A stretch of DNA of 64,000 bases from Callorhinus ursinus (GCF_003265705.1 NW_020312968.1:10000138-10064137), one strand, 5' to 3'; shown: positions 11,042-22,325, counted from the stretch's first letter. Program-made: numbers and translations. Notes: generated by a model not told the origin, from the sequence alone.

Positions 11042-11935
11042 TTATAGAACCCCCCTTAACATTTCTTGCAGGGCCGGCTTAGTGGTCACATATTCTTTCA
11101 GTTTCTGCCAGTCTTGGAAGTTCTGCATCTCTCCATTCATTCTCAATGACAGCCTTGCCCGTAAAGTATTTGTGGCTGCATGTTCTTCTCGTTTAGTACC
11201 CTGAATATGTCTTGCCAGGCCTTTCTGGCTTGCCAGGTCTCTGTGGATAGGTCTGATGTTATTCTGATGTTCCTCCCTCTGTCCGTAAGGAATCTCTTCC
11301 CCCTAACTGCCCTAACTGGTTTCTTTGGTTCTAAGATTTGCAAGTTTTACTATTACATACCGGGGTGTTGGCCTGTGTTCCTTGATCTCGGGAGGGGTCC
11401 TCTGTGCCTCTAGGACACGAATGTTTGTTTCATTCCCCAGATTACGGAAGTTCTCAGCTATGATTTGCTCAAATATATCTTCTAGTCCTCTCTCTCTCTC
11501 CACCGCCTCCGGGATTCCAGTAACTCTGACATTGGAACGCTTTATGGTGTCACTTATTTCTCTGATTCTATTTTCATGGATTCTGAGTTGTTTTTCCCTG
11601 GCCTCTTCTTTTCCCTTTTTACCTATTAAATTGTCTTCCAGGTCACTAATTCATTCTTCTGCCTCACTTACCCTAGCTGTTAGATTATCTAGATTAGATT
11701 GCATCTCACTGATAGCATTTTTAATAAGTTGTGCCAATTCAGCTTTCATTTCTGCCCTTAGAGACTCTATGTTGCCATTAATTGATTTCTCCATTCTAGC
11801 TAGTGTCTTCACAATTGCTAGCCTGAATTCCATTTCCAACATCTTGGTTATATCTGAATCCATTGGTAAATCTGTGGCAGAAATCATAATCCTGTCTGAG
11901 TCTTTCCTATTTTGGGGGTTCCTCCTCCTAGTCAT
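11042..11935 (-). pseudogene. L1 ORF1 (RNA-binding chaperone), disrupted
   Basis: Likely start at 11,935 (MTRRRNPQNRKDSDR), stop TAA at about 11,044, so about 298 codons, normal for ORF1. A coiled-coil region lies near 11,870-11,650 (MEFRLAIVKTLARMEKSING and the leucine-rich stretch after it). An in-frame TAG follows VSEAEE near 11,650. The RRM-like and C-terminal parts follow (IFEQIIAENFRNLGNETNI; WQARKAWQDIFRVLNEKN), then a frameshift before ALQEMLRGVL. ORF1p trimers coat L1 RNA. This copy is dead. Confidence 0.88.
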
Positions 11936-12814
11936 TTGTTGAGGGGTGGTTGAGGGAATGTATAGAGTCCAAATTATTGACCACAACCCAAGCAAGATGC
12001 ACCTGTTTTCTAGGGCCTTAGGGTTGCTGGCCTGTTGTTCTCCCAGGCTGTCTTCTGGGGGAGGGGCCTGCCGCGCTGTTACTCAGGCAACCCTGTTTGG
12101 GGAGAGTTGCCGTGCCCCCTGTGGCGGGGGATGGGCTCAGTGAAAACCGGTTTTGGGGGGCTTTTGTTCTCTGGCGGTTTTCCCTGGCAGCTTTCTGTGT
12201 CTCTTCCGAGAGTCAGAGCAGAAGAGACCGTTTTCAACCCTCTGCCTCAGAGCAGAGAGACCGCAGTCTGTTCTTCAGTGAGCTCTCCAGGCCACGCTAT
12301 CTCCGGTTCTGTCTGTTCTGCTGTAAACTGCAGTGGCCTGGGTTGTGTGCCCCTCCGCAGCGCTTCCAGTCCTCGCCTCCAGGTTGGGGCACGTCTCTGC
12401 CCTTTGTGCTTCTAGAACCGCCAGCTGCCCCCAGTGTGCACGCACAACCCTGCCGCTCCGGGTTTCCATCCCGGGGGCTGCCCTAAAGTCCTTTCCCCAC
12501 CGCTACCGGTCTGTGAGTCTATGCCCCGTCCCCAGCACGGGAAGCTGTCACTCACCGGTGATGCAGGATCCCCATGGCCAGGCTCCCTCCTGCTGCCACT
12601 TATCCTTTGGTATCTGCCTGCAGAATCACGGCTCCCCGCTTCGTATCTCAAAACCAACCGCCTGCGATCTTCTGTTTGTAGAGATCCAGATCTTCTTACA
12701 TCTCAGGCTGATTTCGTGGGTGCGCAGAGTGGTCTGGTAGATATCCAGCTCAATTCCCGGAACCCGTTGGAATAGGGTCCCCTACTCCTCCACCATCTTT
12801 TCCTCCTTCCAGGT
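11936..12814 (-). promoter_or_regulatory. L1 5' UTR / internal promoter
   Basis: GC- and CpG-rich ~880-bp block upstream of ORF1 on the minus strand, ending CCTACTCCTCCACCATC at the element's 5' terminus. It shares the 20-mer noted for bases 131-150. Known L1 5' UTRs drive transcription of the element and may also have antisense activity. Long open frames here on either strand are not genes. Confidence 0.75.
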
Positions 12815-13234
12815 GTTGTATAAGTTCTTGATATATTTTGGATACTAACTCTTCGTCAGATATGTCATTTGCAAATATCTTCTCTCATTCTGTAGGTTGC
12901 CTTTTAGTTCTGTTGATTGTTTCCTTTGCTCTGCATAAGCTTTATTTTGATAGAGTCCCGATAGTTTATTTTTGCTTTTGTTTCACTTGCCTTAGTGAAC
13001 CTATCCAGAAAAAAGTTATGACCACTGTCAGAAATTACTGCCAGTACTCTCCTCTAGAATTTTTATGGTCTCCGGTCTCACACTGAGGTCTTTAATCCAT
13101 TTTGAATTTATTTTTGTATATGGTATAAGAAAGTGGTCCCATTTCATTCTTCTGCATGTTGCTGTCCAGTTTTCCCAAAAGGGTTTTTTTGAAGAGACTG
13201 TCCTTTTCCAATTGGTTATTCTGTCCTGCCTTTG

Positions 13235-14290
13235 TCAAAGATTAATTGGCCATATAATTGTGGGTTTATTTCTGCATTTTCCTTTCTGTTCTATTGATTG
13301 ATGTGTCTGTTTTTGTACCAGTATCATACTAATACAGTTTTGTAATATAACTTGGAAGGCTGGAATTGTGAGGCATCCAGCTTTGCTTTGCTTTTTCAAG
13401 ATTGCTTTGGATATTTGTGGTCTTCCGTGGTTCCATACACATTTTAAGATTGTTTGTTCTAGTTCTGTGCAAAATGTTGTTGGTATTTTGAGAGGGATTA
13501 CATTAAATGTGTAGATTGCTTTGGATGGTAGAGACATTTTAACAATATTGGTTCTTCTGGCCTCTGAGCATGGAATGTCTTTCCCTTTCTTTGCATCATC
13601 TTGAATTTCTTTGATAAGTGTTTTATAGTTTTCACAGTATAGGTCTTTCACTTCTTTGGTTACGTTTATTCCTAGGTATTTTACTATTTTTGGTGCGGTT
13701 GTAAATGGGATTGCTTTCTTAATTTATCTTTCTGCTGTTTCATTTTAGGTGTATAGAAATGCAACAGAATTCTGTACATTGATATTTTATTCTGTGACTT
13801 TACTTAAATTCGGTTATCAGTTCTAGCAGTTTTTTTTTTTTTTTGGTGGAGTCTTTAGGGTTTTCTATATATAGTATCATGTCACCCTCAAAGAGTGAAA
13901 GTTTGGCTTCTTTCTTACCAATCTGGATGCCTTTCCCATTGAGCACTTTGAATATATCATGCCAGTCTCTTCTGTCTTGGAAAGTTTCTGCTGAAAAATT
14001 CACAGATAGCCTTATTGGGTTTCCCTTATATGTAATGGTCTACTTCTGTTGCGCTGCTTTTGAGATTTTTTTTCTTTATCACTGTATTTTGCCATTTTCA
14101 TTATAATATGTCTTGATGTGGGTTTGCTTTTGTAGATTTTGTTGGGAGTGGGTTCTCTGTGCCTCCTGGATCTGGATATTTGTTTCCTCCCCCAGACTGG
14201 AGAAGTTTTCAAGTATTACCTCCTCAAATTTTCCACCACCTTTTCTCTCTCTCACTTTTCTGGTACTTATATGATACAAATGTTATTATG
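13235..14290 (-). pseudogene. L1 ORF2 RT fragment fused to ORF1 by internal deletion
   Basis: Part of the middle-aged L1. 13,651-13,235 encodes the RT thumb area (QDDAKKGKDIPCSEARRTN, KCVWNHGRPQISKAIL). At 14,003-13,800 one frame runs from ORF1 C-terminal sequence ([20 protein letters not shown]) straight into the RT active-site region ([20 protein letters not shown]). The junction is near 13,930. The usual FADD box reads FEGD. Upstream ORF1 sequence (ENFSSLGEETNIQIQEAQRT) continues to about 14,280. In the younger L1 the same two points are about 2.26 kb apart, so that much was deleted. Confidence 0.85.
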
Positions 14291-14599
14291 TTTGATGGAG
14301 TCACTGAGTTCCCTACAGGTATTTTTGTATTGCATAATTTTTTTTCTCTCTTCTCTTGAGCTTGATTACTTTCTATTACTCTTTTAGGATATTAATTTGT
14401 TCCTCTGCTTCTTCCAGCCTGCTGTTCATTCCATCAAGTGTGTTTCTCATTTAGTTAATTGAGCCCTTTATCTCTGCTATGTTATTCCTTACCTCTGTGC
14501 TAATGGTCTCACTGTTATCCTCTACTCTTTTTCAAGGCTAGTGAGTATCCTTATAATCACTGCTTTAAATTCTCCATCAGGCATGTGACTTAGATCTGT

Positions 14600-15748
14600 T
14601 TTGCCTAGATCTCTGGTCGTGGCATTGTCCTATTCTTTCATTTGAGGCAAATTCTTCTGTCTTCTCATTTTGTCTGTCTCTGTGCCTGTTTCTGTGTGTT
14701 TGGAAAGTCAACTGTATCTCCTGTTCTCAAGGGTGATGGCCTTATGAAGGAGAGTTCCTCTAGTGCCTTGCTGTGTAGTGTCCCCAATTCCCCAGGGCCC
14801 TGCTACCAGGGTGCTTTCAGGAGTGTCTCTAATGTCAGCTCCACTCTCATGTCCCAGCTGCTTTACCCTCCAAGCCAGTCATCTGCAGAGGCTCTTTTTG
14901 CCTGTTGTGGGCGGCATTTGGTCCCTGGCCTGAATGTGGCCCATTTTAACTAGGTGTGCTCTGTCTCTTTGTGAAATGAGACCTACCACTGCTGCTGCTG
15001 GAACCAAGGCCTTGCAAAAGTCTCTGGTCAGGAGATGTCGGGTGAATGGAGGTTTGGGGCTCATCTTCTAGGGGAGCGGCCCCCTCCACGCTGGGACTGA
15101 GGCAAGTCTGACTGGCATGGCTGGTTCCACTGGAGTGCAGGGGGCAGGACTTGGTACAATCAGGTTAGGTAGTGAGTGTTGGTGTTTTGTTGGCTCCTGC
15201 TGGTGCTCCTGTGCTGATGCTGAGGGGTAGGGGAATGAAATGGCGCTGGCCAGTCCATGCTCTGAGATAAGTGACTAACCTTGCCACTATGTGCCCCTGG
15301 TGCTCTTCAGATCACTGTTTCCGTGCTGTATGTCCGTAGGTTGTTGGCTTGCCTTCTCTTCAAGAGCAGTGCAGTGACCTCTAAGCCCACAGACCTTTCA
15401 ACTCCAAGCTTTAAGCTCCTTTGGTCACAAGAACTCAAGAAATTCTGGCCCGCTCACTTTCCAAGCCAACTGCTTTGGGGACTTGTTTTCCCTGTGTGCT
15501 AGTCTGTCTCTCACCCTTCCCTGTGACCACAGCTCCCTCCTCACCACAGCAGCCACGATCTCTTTCTCTCCCAAGCCATATCTCCAGAATTCCTTCCTTC
15601 TTTGATGGGGTCTCTATCTTTACTTGTGGAGTTTGTTCTGCCAGTCTTTAGATCGATTCCTGGGGTATTTAGGATGAAATGATAGTTATCTAGTTGTATT
15701 TGTAGGACAAAGTGAGCCTATGGTCCTACTCTACTGTCATCTTCTACC
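14600..15748 (-). mobile_element. 5' UTR of the middle-aged L1
   Basis: GC-richer sequence between the ORF1 remnant and the 5' terminus at about 15,748. No coding content recognised. The open frames at 14,642-14,953 and 15,281-15,502 are incidental. Confidence 0.55.
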
Positions 15749-16660
15749 AAGGTATGTTTAAACTTCATAATAAACGGAATTCTTTTGTCCAGAGTGGCTG
15801 TACCATTTTGCATGCCTACCAGCAAAATACGAGAGTTAGATTTACTTTACATTCTCACCAGCACTTGTCATTGTCATTTAAGAAAAATTTAGCCCCATTT
15901 TAATGTGTGTTGTAGAATTTCACTGTAATTTTAATTTGCATTTCCCTAATGACTGATGATGTTGAATGTCTGGTGCTTATCTGCCATCCATATATTTGCT
16001 TTGAAGTGTCTATTTAAATCTTCTGACCACTTCTTTTTCAGTTTAATATATTTGTTGGGGAATAAGTTTAGATTTACAGGAAATTTGCAATGATAGAACA
16101 GAGTTTCTGTATACTCTTGACCCAGTTTCTCTGAATGTAAACATCCTATATAACTATGGTTCATTTGTCCAAACTAGGAGGTTAACCTTCATACAATACT
16201 GTTAATTAAATTCCAAACTTTATTCAGATTTCACAGTTTTTTTAATGTCCTTCTCCTTTTCTTTTTTTCTCCAACTGTCTGTGGATCAGTCCCAGGATAT
16301 GGAGAGTTAAAATATTATGCCCTCATGTTTTAAATCCCTTGGGTGTCTTCAGCTTCTTGGAGAACTTGTGCCTAGAGCATCTGACCTCTAATCTTGAGTA
16401 ATTTTTAGATCTCCTCCATTGTTGTCATCTTGGGATTTCCCTTTACCTCCATCCTGGGGATTCTTTTCACCTCCCTCTTGGGTTGGATCTGTTATTGACT
16501 GGATCCAATGTCTTTCTTTTTCATGGCTTTCTCTTACTTGGTTTATACTCTCATTTTTGCAAAACACATCTTTTTTGAGCTTCTGGATAAAGGGCAGATG
16601 GAAATTATTTTTGTGTACAGTATTCTACTCTTACATATAAGTGTTTTTTCAGGATGTGGT
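15749..16660 (-). mobile_element. Oldest host L1, right part
   Basis: 15,760-16,050 continues the ORF2 C-terminal region (CCAGAGTGGCTGTACCATTT, TGACTGATGATGTTGAATG) begun at 4,879. 16,055-16,660 resembles old L1M-type 3' UTR (GATTTACAGGAAATTTGCAA, TAACTATGGTTCATTTGTCC) and may be a separate fragment in the same orientation. Confidence 0.65.
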
Positions 16661-16714
16661 CATTAATTTTATTTATCAAGTTGCCTAGGGTAGAGTACCC
16701 AGTTATTTAATAAA

Positions 16715-17045
16715 CACTGAGGTAGGTATTGCTGAAAATTAATTTGTGGATGTGGTTAAGGGTCTGTATTTAGTTGACTTTAAGTAAAGAAGATTACCCT
16801 TGATAATATGGGTGAGCCTCATCCAGTCAAGTGGTGGCCTTCGAAGAAAAGCTAATGTTTTCTAGAAAAGAAGAAATTCTGCCTCACAACTCTTCTACCA
16901 ACTCATGCCTTAGTATCCAGCCTGCTAATCTGCCATTTGAATTCCAGATTCACCTTTTCCTGCAATTATGTGAGCCAATTTCTTAAATCTATTAGCTATG
17001 TCTAGGTCTCTCCTACTTCTCTGGAGACTCCTAAGTGATACACAA
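16715..17045 (+). mobile_element. LTR-like old repeat, family unresolved
   Basis: Sequence such as GGGTGAGCCTCATCCAGTCA, AGAAGAAATTCTGCCTCA and GTGAGCCAATTTCTTAAAT is typical of a widespread old mammalian LTR-type repeat that ends in a CTCTGGAGAACCCTGACTAA-like sequence. The end here is TCTCTGGAGACTCCTAAG. Family name not certain. Confidence 0.45.
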
Positions 17046-17149
17046 GGTATAGATTAGAGATTAGAAAAAAATATTTCTCAGAATTTTTAAGGATTCATTA
17101 GTTTTTGGTTTCCAGTGGTGCTGTTGAGAACTTTTATTGAATTCTCTCT

Positions 17150-18060
17150 TGAGGTTTATATAAAATTTTACTTTCTGAAAGCCTATGGAATCTCGTGATC
17201 ATCCCTGGTGGTTTGAAATTGCATGGTTAGGTTAATTTTTGTCCATTTTTCTGGGCACTTGGAGCCTCTTTTAATCTGGAAATGCATGTATTTTTAGTTG
17301 TGGGTAATCTTCTTGTATTATTTGTTTGAAAGTTTCTTTACCTCCATGGTCTCTGTTTTCTCTTCGTGGAAGTCCATTGGATATATGATCTGTGGAATTG
17401 TCTTCAATTTTATTTTTATTCCTTTTCTCCTTTTTAAAATCATTTGGATATTTCCTCAACCTTATCTTCCAATCACTTTCTTAGTTTCTAACTTCTGCCA
17501 ACATGCTTTTACTTTCCACATTTTCTTTTACGCTTTCTAAATATTCATTTTTGTAGTAGCATACTGATCTTATTTCACAGATGCCATATAATTTGTTTTC
17601 TCTAAAGACATAATGCTAATTTTTGTCTTGAAGTTTTTTTTTTTTTTTTTTTTTTTTAGATTCTGTTTTCGTGTAATCTCTACACCCAACATGGGGCCCG
17701 AACCCACAGCTCTGAGATGAAGTCACATGCTCCACTAACTGAGCCAGCCCAGGCACCCCTAAGTTTGCTTCCTATAGTCCCTGTTTCCCCCAGTCCCCAA
17801 TTTTCTGCTGGTGTATTTCAGTCTCAGAGAATTTCCTGAGAAATTTTGTGATCCTTGGTTGGCTGCTCATTAAGAGTGGGGACGAAATGCTATGAGCACT
17901 GGTGGTGGTGGGGTGAGGAGAAAGCTTGTAGCTGAAATTCACTGTGGGCTGCCCTGGCTGAGTCAATTGCTGGGGAATCTCCAATGTTACTATCTTTAAA
18001 CTTTCTCCCTTGGTAAGGTAACTATATTTTAGTGGTCCAGAAGACAACAGTTTTGAGTGT
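17150..18060 (-). mobile_element. HAL1/L1-type ORF1 and upstream remnant
   Basis: Minus-strand sequence with TCTTCTTGTATTATTTGTTTG, ATTTCCTCAACCTTATCTTC and, after a SINE, TTCCCCCAGTCCCCAATTTT, GTGATCCTTGGTTGGCTG. This is a common old L1/HAL1 pattern. No intact frame. Confidence 0.45.
17633..17759 (-). mobile_element. Short-type CAN-SINE
   Basis: Long T-run, then TAATCTCTACACCCAACATG and CTGAGCCAGCCCAGGCACCCC. This is the shorter tRNA-derived subtype without the AG-rich block. Confidence 0.85.
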
Positions 18061-18239
18061 AAAAGAATGTCCTGTTGTTATGCCTGAGTGTCAGGCATAA
18101 ACTCAGACTATCCTAGGCAAATTATAGGATGATCATCGACTTCCTGATAGTGATATTTCTCATGGGAAGTTCTTCCATATCTGGTATAGATGCTAGAAGT
18201 CAAATTGTCTGCATCTTGGAGCTGTGTGGAGGAAGAGGT

Positions 18240-18640
18240 CTGGAGGGCCTCCTCATTCATTATAGTCTTAAATTGGAATCTACCCAAATGCCAATCAGCA
18301 ATAGAACAGAAAATTGTGGAATAGTCATACAATGGACTACTCAACAGTGAAAAAGAATGAGCTTTTTTTTTTTTAGTATGACCTTCTACTACACACAACA
18401 AAATGAATGAATCTTATGTAGCATTGAACAGTAATAAAAAAACAGATAAAGAGTATGTACTATAGGATTCCATTTATACGAAGTACTAGAACTGGCAAAA
18501 CGAATCCATGATAATAGAAATCATTATAAGTTACTTTTTGGGCATTGATGGAGAGGCATCAGTCCCACCAGGGGAGGGCACAAGAAAGAGTCTGTAGGTT
18601 AGATAAATGGGTAGATTTAAAATTGGAGAGGGGAAGAGGG
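18240..18640 (+). mobile_element. Plus-strand L1 3' end fragment
   Basis: Resembles ORF2 C-terminus / 3' UTR of old L1: TCTACCCAAATGCCAATCAG, ATACAATGGACTACTCAACA, TAGGATTCCATTTATACGAA. A/T run in the middle. Non-coding now. Confidence 0.6.
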
Positions 18641-19544
18641 GGAATCCCAGCTCGGTAAACCCCTGTAGTCAGAGTATCTGCTAGCACCTATGAATACTAG
18701 GGAAAGAGAGGCAAAGAATCCTCAGTTGTCTATTTCATTAGAATTCCCTGCTGAAATCCCAACCTAGGATAGATTGCCAGCATCAACTCTGCAGGCAAAA
18801 TTAACTACTTACACTGAGTAACCCTGGCTCTGGGTTACTTTTACGAAAGTTAATACCAAGTTTGCTGATAAGAATCAGCTTGCTTGGACTTGAAGTAGTT
18901 TACACTGAGCATCTTAATCATCAGGAATGTCTTTCTGTGGTCTTGGTCATATTACTTTCTAAAGACTTTTTTTCCCCATTGTATGATTAGGCAGCCTTTT
19001 AAGCCTTTGCTGTTTGAGACACTAATGAAATTGTGTAGATTTAAGCAATCATTGCTTAAAATATTCACCGCCCCTTTCTGCTGAGTCAGTTCCTTGGTGA
19101 GACGTACACTTGCCACTCCTATGACCTCTATCCTGTCAATATCATTTGCTTTGGCTGGTGACATGTGAGCAGAAGTTCTGTAAGCCACATCTAAGCAAAA
19201 GCTTTAAGAGCTCCCATTGCCAGTTTCACTCTTTTTCCCCCCCCCTGCCATACAAAGGGCATGTCCTAGATAGGAGCTGCTCTTGATTCCTATGCAGAGA
19301 TTCGGGTATTGTTTGTTACCATAGCGAAACAGAGTGAAAGCTAATACACCAGGATATTATTTGGGAAAGTCTTCAGAACAAGTTGAGTACAGTCTGCTAC
19401 TTTGTCTTCTCAGGAACCAGAGACTTTTCTCTCCTTCATGAGAGTCAGTTTATTTAGGATCCCTGAATATCTTAAAAATGGAGGAATATCCATTTTAATT
19501 AATAAAAGAAATATAGAGACCATAAACCATTGGAGTTAATGCAC
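18641..19544. other. Unique non-coding stretch
   Basis: No repeat or gene recognised. The small minus frame at 18,952-19,188 shows no recognised domain. Confidence 0.5.
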
Positions 19545-20299
19545 TACCACAAAATTGAGAACAAAATATTTTATTTCTCTCAACAAAACTATAGTTTACA
19601 ATAGTATTTACTAAATAAATTATATAATTTCTCTTTTACAAGCAATAAACTAAATCACAAATATTTCAAAGACAACGTATGTACACAACATAAGGCCTTT
19701 TATAAATAGCTTTGCTTTTTCTCATTTCACTAGTAAACAGTGAAAAAATCTTTATAGAAGCTAGTTTTCTATAAAGTATATGCAGACCTATTACACTGAT
19801 CTTTATATGAAACCAGTTTAAACTTTTAAAGACATGGGCTATGATGATAATTTTGCAAAAAAGAGCAGAATGTATACTTTATTTACCATTTTGCATGGAT
19901 GGATTTTTAAAAAATAAGCAGGTTACATATGTTGCTTATGTATAATCATTGGATGCATGCAAAACGAAATAATGCAAGTGTCAATAGGAAAATAGCACTT
20001 CCAAGTCCAAAATGGTGATTGGCAATGGTATAGAAAGCAGCTTAAGTAGAGCTCATGCAGTTCTTCACAGTTGAGCAAGCAACAGCAAATGATAGAATAG
20101 TGTGGTGTTTTTCACATCACATCTGCTGATCAGCCTATGGACCAAGGCTTCCCTGACACCTTGCAAACTCCTAAATCCACCTGATTATTACTCTGTGTGC
20201 AGCGGGGTCAGCCAAGTTCCTCTGGGTAATTCCGGAGTGGAGAAAATTCTCATCCACCACTGTGTTCATGTCTCATGGTCACCGTTTTCACTTACTGGG
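19545..20299 (-). other. Candidate 3'-terminal exon with 3' UTR (minus strand)
   Basis: Read on the minus strand, a strong acceptor (CTTTCTTTTTTACCCCCCTCCCCAG, intron side) ends at 20,300. The exon would begin TAAGTGAAAACGG. In the frame left by the candidate upstream exon (41,491-41,608) its first codon is TAA, so it would be all 3' UTR. It is AT-rich and repeat-free over about 730 bp. There are AATAAA signals at 19,883-19,878 and 19,575-19,570. The latter is followed by a GT-rich stretch (TTTTGTGGTAGTG) as expected of a cleavage site, so the exon is taken to end near 19,545. Alternative: a chance coincidence in AT-rich intergenic DNA. Gene not recognised. Confidence 0.35.
19570..19575 (-). 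terminator. Polyadenylation signal AATAAA
   Basis: Canonical hexamer on the minus strand, with TGTA-containing upstream sequence and a GT-rich element about 10-30 bases downstream. It would end the candidate 3' UTR. Confidence 0.4.
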
Positions 20300-20738
20300 G
20301 AGGGGGGTAAAAAAGAAAGCAAGCAGCTGTTAAGACTAAGTTTTGGCATTGACTGATAACTGCTCCTTATGAATGGGAACACAAATTCATTATTTCTCCT
20401 GATGCCTCGTACTCAGGAAATGTACACAGAGAAGTGGGGGTGCATTAGGCTCGGGGATCTTCTGCAATGCTTAGCATAGTACTGCTTCTCTGGTGGACCT
20501 ATAGCATGTAATTACACCAAGGTGTATCGAGTTCCTCCTACATCAGTGCACTGTGCTAGGGCTCTGAAGGAAAGAGTGCTGGCTAAGGTACGCTCCTGAC
20601 CTCTAAGAGTACAGGGCTTTGAGCATGTGCTGTGGTCTAGCAGGCTTGAAGCTAATCAGAACAACTTTAACATCGTCTTGAACTCATGAACAATGTGTTC
20701 ATTTTCAAACACTATCCTTGTGACAGGGGAGTAAAAAT
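20300..20738. other. Unique non-coding stretch
   Basis: Nothing recognised beyond a pyrimidine/purine tract that supplies the acceptor at 20,300. 20,520-20,640 may be a very old interspersed repeat. Confidence 0.4.
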
Positions 20739-20753
20739 ATGTCCAGCAAATAT

Positions 20754-20932
20754 TTTTTTAAAAGATTTATTTTAGAGAGAGAGAGAGTGTGTGTGTGAGA
20801 GCACCAGCAGGACAGGGAGAGAGAATCCCAAGTAAATGTGGAGCCAGACGCGGGGCTCAATCCCAGGACCCTGAGATCACTACCTGAGCAGAAACCAAGA
20901 GCTGGACACTCGACTGAGCCACCCAGGTGCTT
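20754..20932 (-). mobile_element. CAN-SINE
   Basis: AG-rich SINE with a short GTGTGTGTG tract, ending GAGCCACCCAGGTGC. Flanks repeat GCAAATATTTTTT. Confidence 0.9.
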
Positions 20933-20946
20933 CCTGCAAATATTTT

Positions 20947-21048
20947 TTATTATTTTTTTATAATCTCTAGACCCAATGTGGGGCTCGAACTCATAACCCC
21001 AACATCAAGAGACACATGCTCTTCTGACTGAGCCAGCCAGATGCCCCT
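20947..21048 (-). mobile_element. Short-type CAN-SINE next to the previous one
   Basis: TAATCTCTAGACCCAATGTG and GAGCCAGCCAGATGCCCC. GTCCAGCAAATATTT occurs before the pair (20,739-20,753) and after it (21,048-21,062), so two SINEs inserted successively at one site. Confidence 0.85.
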
Positions 21049-21240
21049 GTCCAGCAAATATTTAACCTAAAATGGTAACCATTTAAGGTCAGAGAATGCT
21101 AATTCAACCTGTGACAGTTAAACCAAGCTACATATGGGGAGGCAGTACCGTGTTCAGTTTTTAGAGACAGACACAGTGGGCTAAGTGCGTTGATTTCCTA
21201 ATTATTACAGCTCCAGGGCATCAGGCATATTACTGAACCT

Positions 21241-21444
21241 TTTTTTTTATATTTTATTTATTTATTTATTTGACAGAGAGAGAGAGAGACAGTGAGAGAT
21301 GGAACACAAGCAGGGGGAGGGTCAGAGGGAGAAGCAGGCTTCCCGCAGAGCAGGGAGCCCGATGCAGGGCTCGATCCCAGGACCCTGAGATCATGACCTG
21401 AGCTGAAGGCAGTCGCTTAACCACCTGAGCCACCCAGGTGCCCC
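21241..21444 (-). mobile_element. CAN-SINE
   Basis: Minus-orientation full-length SINE with the short repeat CTGAACCTT at both flanks. Confidence 0.93.
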
Positions 21445-22117
21445 TGAACCTTCTTTATACCTTGTTTTATCTGTACAAGGGAGTAATAAATCCTACTTTA
21501 TAGGGTAGTGGTCAGGGATAAAGTTTTCTTTGGGGAAATACAGTGTGTGTACCTATGTGAGTGTTGGTATATACACACATACACACGATATACACTAATA
21601 ATATATGTATCATTTAGTGCCAGGCATGTGCTAGTATCCTCACAAGAGCCGTCGAGAAGGTTGGAGCTGGAATCAGAGACTGTGTGGCCCAACACACTCA
21701 TATGGAGGCTGAAAAAACGAAAACGAAGTTTGAAATGACTCTGCAAATTATTAAGAGACTATGTCAAAGGTTCTATTTAAAAATGAGTATTTTATCATGT
21801 AATTTAAGCTTAATGAGAGTTGTAATTTTTATTAGTTTCCACTTTGTTTCTTATTAATCTAAGTCAGGAAGGTTTGCCTGCTTAAATGTACAACTTGCTC
21901 AAACTGTCACTCAAATCCTCTTTCAGAAATAGCTCATGTTTGGTGCCATGAGCTGTAGCAGCAGGCAAAGCAGAAGCTGCCCACGTTCTCAGGACAGATG
22001 TCTGTAACGTGGACTTTGTTCAGGCTCAATCTGATAACTTGGTGTGGTGCATATCAATCAGGGACATAAAAAAATCCACATAAAATGATATGGTCCTACT
22101 GATCAGCTTTATAAATC
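21445..22117. other. Unique non-coding stretch
   Basis: No gene or repeat recognised. A short TG/AC-rich patch lies at 21,545-21,590. Confidence 0.5.
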
Positions 22118-22325
22118 CTTTTTTTTCTTTTTTTAAAAGATTATATTTTAGAGAGAAAGCATGTGAGCATGGGGTAGGGGGGGTGTGAGGTAGAGAGAGA
22201 GAGAGACCCAAGCAGACTGTGCCAAATGCAGAGTCCCATGCTTGGCTCGATCTCATGACCCTGAGACCACGACCTGAGCTGAAACTGAGTTGGACATTCA
22301 ACTGACTGCACCTCCCAGGTGCCCC
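22118..22325 (-). mobile_element. CAN-SINE, diverged
   Basis: T-rich start, GAGAGAAAGCATGTGAGCAT, then CTGACTGCACCTCCCAGGTGCCCC. More mutated than most copies here. Confidence 0.85.

Larger units (their letters stand above)
6889..12814 (-). mobile_element. Near-full-length carnivoran LINE-1
   Basis: About 5.9 kb on the minus strand, complete in layout: 5' UTR (12,814-11,936), ORF1 (11,935-11,042), spacer of about 78 bp, ORF2 (10,963-7,150), 3' UTR and A-tail (T-run at 6,889). Flanks carry a 12-bp duplication with one mismatch, GTTGTAGAAGTT (6,877-6,888) and GTTGTATAAGTT (12,815-12,826). Both ORFs are broken by frameshifts and stops, so it cannot move on its own. L1 encodes an RNA-binding chaperone (ORF1p) and an endonuclease/reverse transcriptase (ORF2p). 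It is the youngest L1 in the nest, because it interrupts the 4,968-15,748 element. Confidence 0.92.
4968..15748 (-). mobile_element. Middle-aged L1, itself interrupted by L1 and SINEs
   Basis: Starts with T-rich 3' end and 3' UTR (4,968-5,240), then ORF2 C-terminus (5,246-5,700), 6,733-6,876, and after the younger L1 resumes at 12,827. It ends at about 15,748 with CTACTGTCATCTTCTACC, a degraded L1 5' terminus. The 11-bp duplication AAGGTATGTTT flanks it. The 5,700 and 6,733 pieces join across SINEs to give the expected GTGAGGTGACATCTC / CATTGTAGTTTTGATTTG continuity. Net own sequence is about 4 kb, shorter than full length because of an internal deletion near 13,930. Confidence 0.8.

Noticed and set aside
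12035..12775. Several frames of 110-135 codons
   Set aside because: Inside the L1 5' UTR at 11,936-12,814. Compositional artefacts.
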